A model generated the notes under the pieces. That model saw only the letters and a list, made by a program, of their open reading frames with translations, made no database searches and was not told the origin of the DNA. A stretch of DNA of 46,009 bases, from assembly GCF_015476545.1 (NCBI RefSeq), contig NZ_JADMKV010000034.1, positions 1-46,009 on the forward strand, in the 5' to 3' direction. The stretch is from Methylobacter sp. BlB1 (GTDB lineage: Bacteria > Pseudomonadota > Gammaproteobacteria > Methylococcales > Methylomonadaceae). Positions 26,215 through 35,075 of the stretch are shown in pieces. Position numbers and translations under genes: made by a program. The stretch's first letter is position 1. Every line of letters starts with the position of its first letter.

Positions 26215-27705
26215 TTACCAATTGAGTACTGGCAAATCGGCGCGCGGGTGAAAATCCACCTGAATCGGATTTTGGCGATCGGCGGGATAAAGAATATTTC
26301 CCGGGTTGCAATCCCCGTCGTATTCATAAATACCTATGGCATTTTTGCCTATGGGAATATCAGTTATTACGGTGCCACTTTGATCTTTAAAGTTTGAAAA
26401 TCGTAACTCCTGATAATTACCATTTTCTTTAATAGTCACAGGGGCGCTTGAGACATATTTAAATGCTCCATTGGCGCGATAAAATATATTCATGCAAATG
26501 TTTTGTGTCCAATAGATTGAATAAGGGCCGGACAGCGGAATGGTATAAATAGTATCGCCAAACCAACTTTCTTGTTGATTTTCACAATCATTTTTTTGTG
26601 TAATTGTGCCATTCGAACAACTCCGCCAAACAAGAGGTGTTGCGCACTCTGTTTTCGTTGTTTTTAATTGATCGGAACATCCATATCCTTCTCCATACCA
26701 GATACCACCCGCTGACTCGCAAGCCGATCTAGTTGCACTGGCTCCAACGGAGCAGGTAGTCCATATTCCTGATGCTCCCGTGCAACTATCTTGATTGAAA
26801 TAACCAGCATTACTACAGCCTCCGTACCAGATTCCTCCCGCTAGCTCGCAGGCTGATTTGGTTGAAATTGTAGGGTCAGAACACTTGGAAACAGTAGTAT
26901 GTGGGTTATAAGGTTTAATTAGGCTAATACTTATCCCTCCCGCAATATCTACTTGCCAATCCTGGCTTTTCACTGCGGGCTGAGTTTCGAGTGCAGGATA
27001 ATCGGCATCATAATCCACACCGCCGGAAACGTGATCCTTGCCGTAACTCTGAATTAGTAGGTCGTTGGTAGAAGTCGCGTAATACCATCCATAATTGTTG
27101 TCGCTAACTAGTGGTGTCCACACTGCGGTGTTTGCTTCGCAAGTGGTTTGGTTAGTATAAATGATATTGGAGCAGTAACCTTGCGCCGGACGTCCCCAAC
27201 CATCGGTAAAAGCATCGCTATCAGCCGGATTGCCGGAGATATTCAAATATGGCCCGTTCCAGCCGCCATAAAACAAATGGGTCCATGAGCCGGAATTGGC
27301 AAGGCATTGGGTTTCGTTGGGAAAATTCAGGTTACAAAAGCCATAGCTTTTGCGCCTAAACCAAACAGCATCTGGGGTGTTTTCACAATCGGCTTTGGTA
27401 AGTTTTGTAGCATCTGAACAATAGCTGGAGAGTTGAATCAACTCCTTGATACTTCCCGGCAACCTCCCCATATCCGCCACAAACCCACTGATAGCCTGCT
27501 GGCCGTTGATAATCTGCCGGGGATTGCCGAGGATGGCTTCCCTGATGCGATCCAGTCGCTCCTGGGTCTGCTCGTAACGGACCTGAAAACTCAAGCCGTT
27601 GGTTTCGCGTATGGCGACGCTGGCCAGCAAAGTGATAAGCAGCAGCACAACCGTCATTTCGATCAATGTAAAGCCCTGAACCAGGGTAGAGGATGTTTTG
27701 TTCAT
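26215..27705 (-). CDS. Pilin-like protein with eight Cys/Cys/Trp repeats
   Basis: 496 residues, far longer than ordinary pilins. The leader is MNKTSSTLVQG^FTLIEMTVVLLLITLLAS, so it is processed by prepilin peptidase. The globular part contains eight units of form C-S-[DN]-x(3-6)-T-[KRQN]-x-x-C-E-x-x-x-G-x-W: Cys/Trp at 96-115, 124-141, 178-196, 275-293, 297-315, 318-336, 343-360 and 363-381. Units 4 to 8 are nearly tandem with a 20-25 residue period. Sixteen of its cysteines lie in these units, one pair per unit, suggesting disulfide-knotted modules projecting from the tip of a fibre. The end (HPRADLPVLNW) is hydrophobic-aromatic. It follows the outer-membrane-barrel gene by 38 bp. An adhesive or substrate-binding tip role is inference. 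Confidence 0.85.
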   Translation of the reverse strand: MNKTSSTLVQGFTLIEMTVVLLLITLLASVAIRETNGLSFQVRYEQTQERLDRIREAILGNPRQIINGQQAISGFVADMGRLPGSIKELIQLSSYCSDATKLTKADCENTPDAVWFRRKSYGFCNLNFPNETQCLANSGSWTHLFYGGWNGPYLNISGNPADSDAFTDGWGRPAQGYCSNIIYTNQTTCEANTAVWTPLVSDNNYGWYYATSTNDLLIQSYGKDHVSGGVDYDADYPALETQPAVKSQDWQVDIAGGISISLIKPYNPHTTVSKCSDPTISTKSACELAGGIWYGGCSNAGYFNQDSCTGASGIWTTCSVGASATRSACESAGGIWYGEGYGCSDQLKTTKTECATPLVWRSCSNGTITQKNDCENQQESWFGDTIYTIPLSGPYSIYWTQNICMNIFYRANGAFKYVSSAPVTIKENGNYQELRFSNFKDQSGTVITDIPIGKNAIGIYEYDGDCNPGNILYPADRQNPIQVDFHPRADLPVLNW

Positions 27706-27743
27706 AAGCCGATGAGTATCCGATTGTCAGTTGCTTGGCGATG

Positions 27744-28913
27744 TCAAAACCTGTAGGCCATGCCCAGATTGAAGCCGTAGGAATCCCAGTTCACGCCGTT
27801 GAACCGGGTTTCACCGGTTGAACCATCTGAAAAATAGGTTTTGCTGATGCCTTTGTTGTTGGCTTTCCATTTCTGATAGTCGGCAGACAGGCTGACCGTC
27901 CAGGCCGGATTGATGCGGTAGCGCCCGCCTGCCGAGGCTACAATACCGTCGCCTTCCGCTTCATCGGTGAAACTTTTGGGATGCTGAAAATCCTCGCGCA
28001 GGTTCCAGTTGCCGGTGCCTTCGAAATCAACCCAATGATATTCGACCGATCCCTGTAGGGAGAGGCGGTCGGTCAGGAACAGTTGTGTTCCCAGCCCGCC
28101 CCAGGGACCGAAAAAGGTCGCTTCGTAAGTGCTGTCCAGACCGCCGAAATGGCCCAGCGCCGGTATGACCTGGATGCCATTGGTGTCATTGAACTGCTGG
28201 GTATGGAAGGCGTAGCCGACTTTGGGCGTCAGGCGCAGACGGGGTGCAAAGCGCTTGCCGCCTATGTCGAGGTGATAGCCGAGCCCGCCTGATACTTCGA
28301 TTGTCGCGCCATCGTCGCTGGCGCTGTAGGAGCGCGAGAATTCGCCCTGGCGATTATCCTGCTTGTAATCGGAATCCTGATTATGGCCATCGACAACCTG
28401 GCCGTAAGCGAACTTGCCTTCCGCATGCCAGTGATCGGCATAGGTAACGTCGATGCCGGTTTCGAACATGGCGCTTTCTACGTCCTTCCATTGCAGTTCG
28501 GATACAACATCAGGCGAGTCTGACGGAGCGGCGATAGTCCAGTCCAGATCATCCTGCCGGTAGCCGCCTTCAATATAATAATCAAACTGGAATTCCGGGC
28601 TGTCATTGTAATGCTCCGGTTCCTGATAGTTTTCGGCGACGGCCGGGCCATTGGCGGCAAGGCTGATGGTTTGACCCTGATGGGTCGTTGCGGGCCCGCC
28701 CGAAGGCGGTTCGGTAAAAATGACCATGTGCATCGGCCTGCCGCCGCTGCTGTTTTCGCGACTGTCTGTCAATGGCGGTTCACCGGCTGGCGCTTCAAAA
28801 ACATGCATTTTCATGTCCGGCACGGCGCCTGAGGCGATGCCCGCTGCCTGCGCCGCTAAAGGACAGCAGACGAGTAATGAACCGATACGTGTTAAGCTGC
28901 ATTTCTTGACCAT
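27744..28913 (-). CDS. Predicted outer-membrane beta-barrel protein
   Basis: 389 residues. The signal peptide (MVKKCSLTRIGSLLVCCPLAAQAAG) is followed by a Pro/Gly-rich disordered stretch to about residue 110 and then alternating amphipathic strands with aromatic girdles (FQFDYYIEGGYRQDDLDW, FAYGQVVDGHNQ, WHAEGKFAYG, LGYHLDIGGKRFAPRLRL, VEYHWVDFEG, VGYAFHTQQF). The final strand is GFNLGMAYRF, ending in Phe as required for BAM insertion. No named family was recognised with certainty; it is like omptin or Protochlamydia-type barrel proteins in style. AAGGAAC precedes the ATG. It sits inside the pilus operon between the secretin and the Cys-repeat pilin, suggesting a role at the outer membrane exit or as a receptor; this is inference. 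Confidence 0.7.
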   Translation of the reverse strand: MVKKCSLTRIGSLLVCCPLAAQAAGIASGAVPDMKMHVFEAPAGEPPLTDSRENSSGGRPMHMVIFTEPPSGGPATTHQGQTISLAANGPAVAENYQEPEHYNDSPEFQFDYYIEGGYRQDDLDWTIAAPSDSPDVVSELQWKDVESAMFETGIDVTYADHWHAEGKFAYGQVVDGHNQDSDYKQDNRQGEFSRSYSASDDGATIEVSGGLGYHLDIGGKRFAPRLRLTPKVGYAFHTQQFNDTNGIQVIPALGHFGGLDSTYEATFFGPWGGLGTQLFLTDRLSLQGSVEYHWVDFEGTGNWNLREDFQHPKSFTDEAEGDGIVASAGGRYRINPAWTVSLSADYQKWKANNKGISKTYFSDGSTGETRFNGVNWDSYGFNLGMAYRF

Positions 28914-28931
28914 GATGTTCCTTAGGTGTCC

Positions 28932-31316
28932 CTAACGAGCCGCAGGGGCCACAATTTCCTCGAACGGCTGGGAGGAAATCAGGTACAGATAGGTCGTCGC
29001 ATGGCTCTGTTCGCTTTGCCCGGCCAGCGTTTCGTTTTCGATCGTGGAAGCCAGCCAGCGGCCTTTCAGGCGGCGATAATCGACCGTCACCCGGTCATCC
29101 GAGACATTGTGCAGTTCCACGGCCGTGACATAAATGCCGCCCTGGCGCCAGCCGGCAATCGGCAGCGCCTTGATTCTGGCATCGTAGGTCAGGTCGACCG
29201 GCTCGAACTCGCTCAGCCTGACAGGCGTGATCTTGGGATCGATCTTGCGCTGTTCGGGCGGCAGCCGGATGGCTTCCGACGCATAGCGGGTCAGGTCCAC
29301 ATAAATCTGCTGGGCAGGCGAGGGCGCCGGCGCCGCTGCTGATGGTGACGCAGCCCGGCGATTTTCCGGGAATTCCCTCGAATCGCCGCGGCCGCGGTAT
29401 TTATCGAAGGCATCTTGCTTGCTGTACTCCTTGAAAGGCTGCTCCAGCACATAGCCTTTATGGCGCCGGTCCGGATTGGAATAGACGTCCAGTGTGCCGG
29501 CGTCCAGCGCATTCGGATGGATGCTGTTTTCCTCCAGGACTTCGTGGCTGACGCCGGCCGCTTCTGTCGGCGTTTCCATGATATGTGGCTTGATGATGAT
29601 GACCAATTCGCGGCGCGTGCGCGATTGGCCGTCTTCCCGGAAAAAGAAGCCCAGGCCCGGAATGTCGCCGAGTATGGGCACTTTTTTCTCGCTGTTGCTG
29701 GCCGCTTCCTGGATCAGGCCGCCGACGGCGACCGCGGTCGAATCCTTGGCGACGATCGTGCCGCTGAACGTGCGTTCCTGCACCAGATCGATATTGGCAT
29801 CCTGTAGGGTCTCACCGATTTGCACCGGAATCGTGCCTTTGGCGGCCGACAAGGTGGATTGCTCGACCAGTATCTGGATGCCGACCGTTCTGTCCGAATT
29901 GATATTCGGCGTCAGCAGCAGGGTGGTGCCGATGGCGCGCACGTCGGTCTCAGGGACCAGAATCGGCTGCTGCACGACGTTTGCCGTGCCGAGCCCGGCT
30001 CCGCTGGCCACGGTGGCCGATGCCGAATAACCGCTGATGATGGGCCTTTCCTCGCCGACAAACACGCGGCTGACTTCCTGGTTGGTCGTCATCAGCATGG
30101 GGGTGGCCAGCTCCGTGACGCGACCTTCTCTTTCCAGCAATTGCAGGCGGGCTTCGAAATTATTGCTGACCACTGTAGCCAGCAGTGACGGATCGAAAGC
30201 TGCGGATGCGGCTCTCAGGCCGGTATCGAAAATTTCCTGAGCTCCGACGGTATTGGAGGCGCCCAGTGTAGCTACATTGGCGTTATTGGTCTTGAGCTTG
30301 AAGTCGAACAGCGAGTCGTAGCCATCCGATAAATCGATGGACAGGACTTTAACCTCCATCAATAACATGGAACTTTCGGTGTCCAGTTTCTTGTATAACT
30401 GGCGGATTTCATTCATCGCATCCTGGTCGCGGGTGCGGACCAGCACTCGGTTCTGGTGCTTGATGACGCCGACATAAATCGGCGCCTGATGACGGATGGT
30501 CTGATCCAGCAGTCCGCTGCTCTGGGCTATATCGCCGGTGATTAAACCCTGTGTACCTTCTTTGGAATCGGCGAATTTGCGCAGGATATCGGTGCTGACC
30601 CGTAGTTGTTCTTCCAATTCAATTTCTCTGTTGCTGTTTTCCTGTCCTCTGGCAGAGACACCTACCTGGTTGCCCAACATGCCGACGCTGCCGGCATTGA
30701 TACTGGTCGAGTTGCTGCCGCTTCCGCCGGTGTTGCCACCGCCGCCGCCTGAGCCGCCACGGGACGAGGTCAAGGTTGAGCGGCCGTCGATCATATTGAA
30801 GCGTTGAAAACGCTGGGACAGGTCCGTCATGATTTCTCTCTCGTTTTTTCCATAACTCAACGTGACGCGTTCCGAAAACAGGTTTTTGATGGTCTCGGCC
30901 AGATCCAGCGCATTTTTGGCGTTCTTCATCGTGAAGATTTCCGTTTCTTCCTTTTTGAATTCGACCTGTTCCAGCCGGTATTCCTTGACCGTGTAGATGC
31001 GCACGATGTTGGAGTTGACGTCGCGCTGATACCAGAGGTTGTAGGTTTTGGCGATGGCATCGATCACTTCCATGGACGTCACGCGGCGCAGGAACATCGT
31101 GACTTGTATCTCGGCGGCTTCCTTGGAAGCGATGATATTCAGGTCGGATTGCTCGGACAGAATGCGCAGGGCATCGCCGACAGTAATGTCGCGGAATTCG
31201 ATCTGCTCGATGACCTGTCCGGGATCGGCGTGCGCATCCGTCAGCAAGGAAGGCTGCAGCAGCGATAAGGCCAGCACGGCGGCGGTAAAACGGGATTTTG
31301 AAGAAAACTTAGGCAT
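28932..31316 (-). CDS. Secretin (MshL/PilQ/GspD type) with C-terminal TraK/DUF3438-like domain
   Basis: 794 residues. A signal peptide precedes an STN-like domain (about 36-110), N-domain region and a Gly/Ser-rich insertion (about 184-206). The secretin core includes VAVGGLIQEAASNSEKKVPILGDIPGLGFFF (546-559 for the VPILGD motif) and RRELVIIIKPHI, the hallmark of outer-membrane secretin rings. A Pro/Ala linker leads to residues 669-794, where VDLTRYASEAI, ALPIAGWRQGGIYVTAVELHN, LKGRWLASTIEN and TTYLYLIS match the TIGR03749/DUF3438 (TraK-like, integrating conjugative element) family as I remember it. Such a fusion is unusual. It forms the outer-membrane pore of the pilus. It follows the MshK-like gene after 70 bp and precedes the barrel gene. 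Confidence 0.93.
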   Translation of the reverse strand: MPKFSSKSRFTAAVLALSLLQPSLLTDAHADPGQVIEQIEFRDITVGDALRILSEQSDLNIIASKEAAEIQVTMFLRRVTSMEVIDAIAKTYNLWYQRDVNSNIVRIYTVKEYRLEQVEFKKEETEIFTMKNAKNALDLAETIKNLFSERVTLSYGKNEREIMTDLSQRFQRFNMIDGRSTLTSSRGGSGGGGGNTGGSGSNSTSINAGSVGMLGNQVGVSARGQENSNREIELEEQLRVSTDILRKFADSKEGTQGLITGDIAQSSGLLDQTIRHQAPIYVGVIKHQNRVLVRTRDQDAMNEIRQLYKKLDTESSMLLMEVKVLSIDLSDGYDSLFDFKLKTNNANVATLGASNTVGAQEIFDTGLRAASAAFDPSLLATVVSNNFEARLQLLEREGRVTELATPMLMTTNQEVSRVFVGEERPIISGYSASATVASGAGLGTANVVQQPILVPETDVRAIGTTLLLTPNINSDRTVGIQILVEQSTLSAAKGTIPVQIGETLQDANIDLVQERTFSGTIVAKDSTAVAVGGLIQEAASNSEKKVPILGDIPGLGFFFREDGQSRTRRELVIIIKPHIMETPTEAAGVSHEVLEENSIHPNALDAGTLDVYSNPDRRHKGYVLEQPFKEYSKQDAFDKYRGRGDSREFPENRRAASPSAAAPAPSPAQQIYVDLTRYASEAIRLPPEQRKIDPKITPVRLSEFEPVDLTYDARIKALPIAGWRQGGIYVTAVELHNVSDDRVTVDYRRLKGRWLASTIENETLAGQSEQSHATTYLYLISSQPFEEIVAPAAR

Positions 31317-31386
31317 AAATAATTAATTCTGGCGTAGCAGCATCGAGGATTCCGGCATCAGTTCATGCTCATGCTGTAAATCGTCA

Positions 31387-31941
31387 TCAGCGTAAAATAA
31401 TGGTTTCGTTGCTCGGGAAGATCCTTACCTGCACATGATCCTTTTGTATTTCCAATACCTGGATTTCGATCAGTTGATTTTTTTCAATAAAGGTAATTTT
31501 GTCGTTGACGCTCACCATCTCGGTCTTGCCGTTGACCCGCAGCATGGCGTGGTTCTTGCCTTTATGCATATTGCAGGCGCTGGCCGCCAGCGAGATGTCG
31601 GGCAGGTTAGGGGCGGCTGAAGCGTTAACCGCATTGCCCGCTGCAGGGGAGCGGCTGGTGACGTGTTTTAACGCATCCCTGAAGTTCTCGTTCAGGCGGG
31701 TCGGGTCCTGCAGCTCATCTTTTGATTGGTTTTTCTTGGCCTGCGCCTGTTGATCGGACGGCTCCTGCGATTTTCTCAGCCGTTGCTCGAACTGGCTGGT
31801 GATGACAGTCGGATCGGGCAGGGCGTCCGCCGTTTCCTGGACAGGTGCGGCTGCCGGAACTGCAGCGTCTTCTTGCCCGACAGACAGGGACGGGAAACAC
31901 AACAGCCACAGCGCCGCCAGTTTAAGCGATGGCATCTTCAT
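31387..31941 (-). CDS. MshK-like pilus assembly protein
   Basis: 184 residues. The signal peptide MKMPSLKLAALWLLCFPSLSVGQ directs it to the periplasm. A long Ala/Pro/Gln-rich middle contains two DPT[VR] stretches. The C-terminal 70 residues have the small beta-domain of MshK/PilP/GspC: AMLRVNGKTEMVSVNDKITFIEKNQLIEIQVLEIQKDHVQVRI, ending in ETIILR. These proteins link inner-membrane assembly parts to the secretin. The ATG follows GGAGGAAG and overlaps the end of the GspF-like gene by 4 bases (ATGA), so the two are translationally coupled. The secretin follows. The family assignment is from pattern and position. Confidence 0.72.
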   Translation of the reverse strand: MKMPSLKLAALWLLCFPSLSVGQEDAAVPAAAPVQETADALPDPTVITSQFEQRLRKSQEPSDQQAQAKKNQSKDELQDPTRLNENFRDALKHVTSRSPAAGNAVNASAAPNLPDISLAASACNMHKGKNHAMLRVNGKTEMVSVNDKITFIEKNQLIEIQVLEIQKDHVQVRIFPSNETIILR

Positions 31942-33158
31942 GAAGGGCTTCCTCCCGCGGCGGAAAACATGGCCACTAAAAAAGCGGCATAAACAAAGCC
32001 GACGAGGCCGCCGACAAAAATGGTCATGATCGGCGCAATCATGCCGGTCAAGGTGGCGATGGCCTGCTGCAGCAGTTCATCGTGGTATTCGGTCATTTCA
32101 AACAGAATTTCGTCGAGCATCCCCGAGTTTTCGCCGACGCGCGTCATTTGCAGTAATAAAGGCATATAGCCGGATTCGGTTTCCAGTGGATCGGCCAGCG
32201 ATGAGCCTTGCAGTACGCGGCTGCGGGCAAAGGCGATGCGGCTGGCCATGTATTTGTTGACGTGCAGTTTTTCCATCGTCTCCAGCGCGTCGACCATGAC
32301 CACGCCGCTGCGCAGCAACAAGCCCATGGCCCTGGAGAACAGCACCGTGCCGGACAGACGCAGGACATAGCCGAAGAGCGGCAGCTTCAGCGCCCATTTG
32401 TCTATCAGCCAGCGGCTGGTCGGCAAGTTATAAAGGACGATAAAAGCCACTATTGAGGCGATTGCGAAAACGGCCATGGTCAGGCCGTTGGCCAGCATCC
32501 AGTCGGAGGTGTCGATCAGGGCCTGCGTCACCGGCGGCATCGGTTTGCCCATGATCTGCAGCAGTTTTTTAATCTCGGGAATGATGCTGGTCAGCATGAA
32601 GATCACTAGGCCGATTGCAAATAGCATAGTGAAGACCGGATAGCGCAGAGCCGTGACGATCTGCTTTTTCAGTTTGCGGCTGGATTTGACTTCCTTGGCC
32701 GCCTCGTCCAGGACCGTGCCCAGATGGCCGGTCTGCTCGCCGACGTGGATCAGCTGGATCGTGAACTCACTGAAGGCTTTATGCTCAGCCAATGCGTCCT
32801 TGAACGAGCTGCCTTGCTGGATGCGCTTGGCCAGCCTTTCCCAGGTAGGGCGTGCGCCGGCCCGGCAAAACTTCTGAGTCAGGCTCAAGGCGTCGAGCAG
32901 GCTGATGCCGCTGCGCAGCATGACCGCGATCTGATGAAATTCATGTTCGATGTCGGATGAATTGAATGCGCGGTAAGCGAACGGGTTGAGGCTGAAGGAT
33001 TTGACGGCGCCGCCGTCTTTTTTAAGCTCTTCGATTTTAAGCGGCAGCAGGCCCTGCTCGCGCAACGCCAGAATCGCCGACTCGCGGGTCGCGCTTTCGA
33101 TGGTGTCAGTGCGTTGCTGGCCGCTGCGGTCGCGGGCGAGATAGGTAAATACAGGCAT
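31938..33158 (-). CDS. GspF/PilC/MshG-type inner-membrane platform protein
   Basis: 406 residues, the standard length. Two T2SF repeats (about 70-190 and 275-400) share the pattern F-x-x-x-x-x-x-x-x-x-x-x-G; the first is DIEHEFHQIAVMLRSGISLLDAL and the second LFSRAMGLLLRSGVVMVDAL. Three membrane helices lie at about 170-190, 220-240 and 375-400. It forms the platform that the assembly ATPase turns. The N-terminus MPVFTYLARDRSGQQRTDTIEA is usual. It begins 49 bp after the ATPase gene and overlaps the MshK-like gene by 4 bp. Confidence 0.94.
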   Translation of the reverse strand: MPVFTYLARDRSGQQRTDTIESATRESAILALREQGLLPLKIEELKKDGGAVKSFSLNPFAYRAFNSSDIEHEFHQIAVMLRSGISLLDALSLTQKFCRAGARPTWERLAKRIQQGSSFKDALAEHKAFSEFTIQLIHVGEQTGHLGTVLDEAAKEVKSSRKLKKQIVTALRYPVFTMLFAIGLVIFMLTSIIPEIKKLLQIMGKPMPPVTQALIDTSDWMLANGLTMAVFAIASIVAFIVLYNLPTSRWLIDKWALKLPLFGYVLRLSGTVLFSRAMGLLLRSGVVMVDALETMEKLHVNKYMASRIAFARSRVLQGSSLADPLETESGYMPLLLQMTRVGENSGMLDEILFEMTEYHDELLQQAIATLTGMIAPIMTIFVGGLVGFVYAAFLVAMFSAAGGSPS

Positions 33159-33207
33159 TAGCGGACCGCCGGATTGTTAAACAGGCATAAGTTTTCAATC
33201 ATCGGCT

Positions 33208-34995
33208 TTACCATGACGAAGCGATCTGAACGACTTCGGAAACCGACGTGACGCCGGCGATCAATTTGGATACCGCATCGTCCAACAAACTTTTGATTCC
33301 CGTTGCGCGCATTTTCACTACCAGCTCGGCCTCGCCTTCGCCTTCGGCAACGGCGCGTGCCCAGTCCTCGCGCAGTTCCAGCAATTCGTAAAGCCCGATG
33401 CGGCCCGCATAGCCTTTGCCGCCGCAATAAATGCAGCCGGATGGATCGTGGATTATCCGGCCGGCCAGTTCGGGATGGCTGATCGATACGGCTTCCAGTT
33501 CCGTCATCGGCCTGGGTATGCGGCAGTATTTGCACAAGCGCCTGAGCAGACGCTGGGCCACGGCAAGCCGCAGGGCGGCCGCGACCAGATAGGGTTCGAC
33601 GCCCATATCGGTCAGGCGCGTAACGGTTGCCGCAGCCGAGTTGGTGTGCAGCGTGCCCAGCACCATGTGACCCGTCAACGCCGCTTTGATGGCAATGTCG
33701 GCGGTTTCCTTGTCCCGGATCTCGCCGACCATGATCACGTCGGGGTCATGGCGAAGGACGCTACGCAGGGCTTTGGCGAAACTGACCTTGTCGGCGGCAT
33801 CCACCTCGACCTGTGCGACGCCGCCGATTTCGTACTCGATCGGGTCCTCGATGGTGATGATGTTGACGTGCCGCTCTTCCAGCAGCATGCGGATGGCCGC
33901 GTACAGCGTTGTGGTTTTGCCGCTGCCGGTCGGTCCGGTCATGATCATCATGCCCTGGATGCGGCGCAGGAAGCCTTCGATCCTGTGCCTGTGATCTGGG
34001 TCGAAACCCAGATGCTCCAGCGTCAGCGAGTCGGTCTGCACGGCCAGAAGACGCATCGTGACGCGCTCGCCGTACTTGGTCGGCAAGGTTGCCACGCGCA
34101 CGTCGATGCGCCGTCCGCCGGACACGAACTGATGCGAGAAGCGGCCGTCCTGGGGCTGGCGTTTTTCGGCGATATCCAGATAGGCCATGACTTTGAGGCG
34201 GCTGACCAGCTCGGTGTAAATGTTGGCATTGATATGGCTGTACTGCTCCAGCTGGCCGTCGACGCGAAAGCGGATGGTCGCCCCGTTAAAACCCGGATCG
34301 ATATGGATATCGGAGGCCTGGCGCATGTAGGCGGCATAGAGCAGTTCGTCGCCGGTGCTGACGGCGCTGGAGCTGACTTCGGCGGTTTTGGGCAAGGCCT
34401 GAACCTGATGGCGGTTGTCGCCGTAGACCTGCTTGAGTTTTATGTCCAGCAAATCCGCATCGCCGGCCCATAGCCGGACGGGCATTTTCAGCAGCCGTTC
34501 CAGCAGGTTTGCCAGCGATGCGTTTTCAATATCCAGGCAGGCTACATGCATAACGCCGTTCAGTTCGATAAAGGGCAGGGCTTTCTGCCGCAGCGCAATA
34601 TTGGCAGGCAGCTTTAGCGCGCAGGCGGGATCGATGCGCGCCAGGCCGATATCGAGCAGGTGCGTCTGAGGGTCCAGGCCGACGTGATCGATATATTCCA
34701 CGGCCACCTGCAGCTTATCGCCTTCGGCCTGCACGCCACACACCCTGGCTTTGCGCGTAAAGCGCCGGTGTTGCGCCTCGATGCTGACCGTGAGAGTGCG
34801 ACCCTCTTCGATCAGACCGGCGTGACCCGCAATAATCAGGCTGGCGCCGCTGTCGGAGGCTTCTTTGACATCGGCATGGCTTGCCGTGATGCCGTTTTCG
34901 GCAAACACGGCCGCGCGCCAGCCGCTGACAGGCTGGCGCTCTGCGCTTCTTTGTTCTGAAGCAGGCCTTTTAAGCTCTGATGGGTTTTGTCTCAT
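33208..34995 (-). CDS. Type IV pilus/T2SS assembly ATPase with PilZ-like N-terminus
   Basis: 595 residues from the chosen ATG at 34995 (a longer frame begins at 35052). The C-terminal half is a GspE/PilB/MshE ATPase: Walker A GPTGSGKT (about 354-361), Asp box ITIEDPIEYE, Walker B-like RHDPDVIMVGEIRD, His box LTGHMVLGTLHTNSAAATVTRL and a metal-binding C-x2-C / C-x2-C cluster (CKYC, CIYC). The N-terminal about 85 residues differ from MshE: RSAER (16-20) fits the PilZ RxxxR site, and E-A-S-D-S-G-A-S (45-52) fits DxSxxG, followed by the PilZ-like barrel stretch R-K-A-R-V-x-G-V. Then comes a GspE_N-like region. This suggests cyclic-di-GMP control. A hairpin (35018-35043) precedes the chosen start. 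Confidence 0.92.
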   Translation of the reverse strand: MRQNPSELKRPASEQRSAERQPVSGWRAAVFAENGITASHADVKEASDSGASLIIAGHAGLIEEGRTLTVSIEAQHRRFTRKARVCGVQAEGDKLQVAVEYIDHVGLDPQTHLLDIGLARIDPACALKLPANIALRQKALPFIELNGVMHVACLDIENASLANLLERLLKMPVRLWAGDADLLDIKLKQVYGDNRHQVQALPKTAEVSSSAVSTGDELLYAAYMRQASDIHIDPGFNGATIRFRVDGQLEQYSHINANIYTELVSRLKVMAYLDIAEKRQPQDGRFSHQFVSGGRRIDVRVATLPTKYGERVTMRLLAVQTDSLTLEHLGFDPDHRHRIEGFLRRIQGMMIMTGPTGSGKTTTLYAAIRMLLEERHVNIITIEDPIEYEIGGVAQVEVDAADKVSFAKALRSVLRHDPDVIMVGEIRDKETADIAIKAALTGHMVLGTLHTNSAAATVTRLTDMGVEPYLVAAALRLAVAQRLLRRLCKYCRIPRPMTELEAVSISHPELAGRIIHDPSGCIYCGGKGYAGRIGLYELLELREDWARAVAEGEGEAELVVKMRATGIKSLLDDAVSKLIAGVTSVSEVVQIASSW

Positions 34996-35017
34996 GTATT
35001 TATAGTTATTATCATCG

Positions 35018-35043
35018 CGCAGAGAACTCAGGTGTTCTCTGCG
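35018..35043 (-). repeat. 10-bp hairpin just before the assembly ATPase start
   Basis: CGCAGAGAAC, loop TCAGGT, GTTCTCTGCG. It lies 23 bases upstream of the preferred start at 34995 and inside the longer possible reading frame, which argues that the shorter start is used. It may affect translation or RNA processing between the PilO-like and ATPase genes. Confidence 0.6.
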
Positions 35044-35075
35044 TCTGTTCATTATTCAGTCAGGATTCGCGCCAC

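Noticed and set aside
33448-34473. 341-codon open frame opposite the assembly ATPase
   Set aside because: Shadow of the GspE-like gene; the minus strand has all ATPase motifs.
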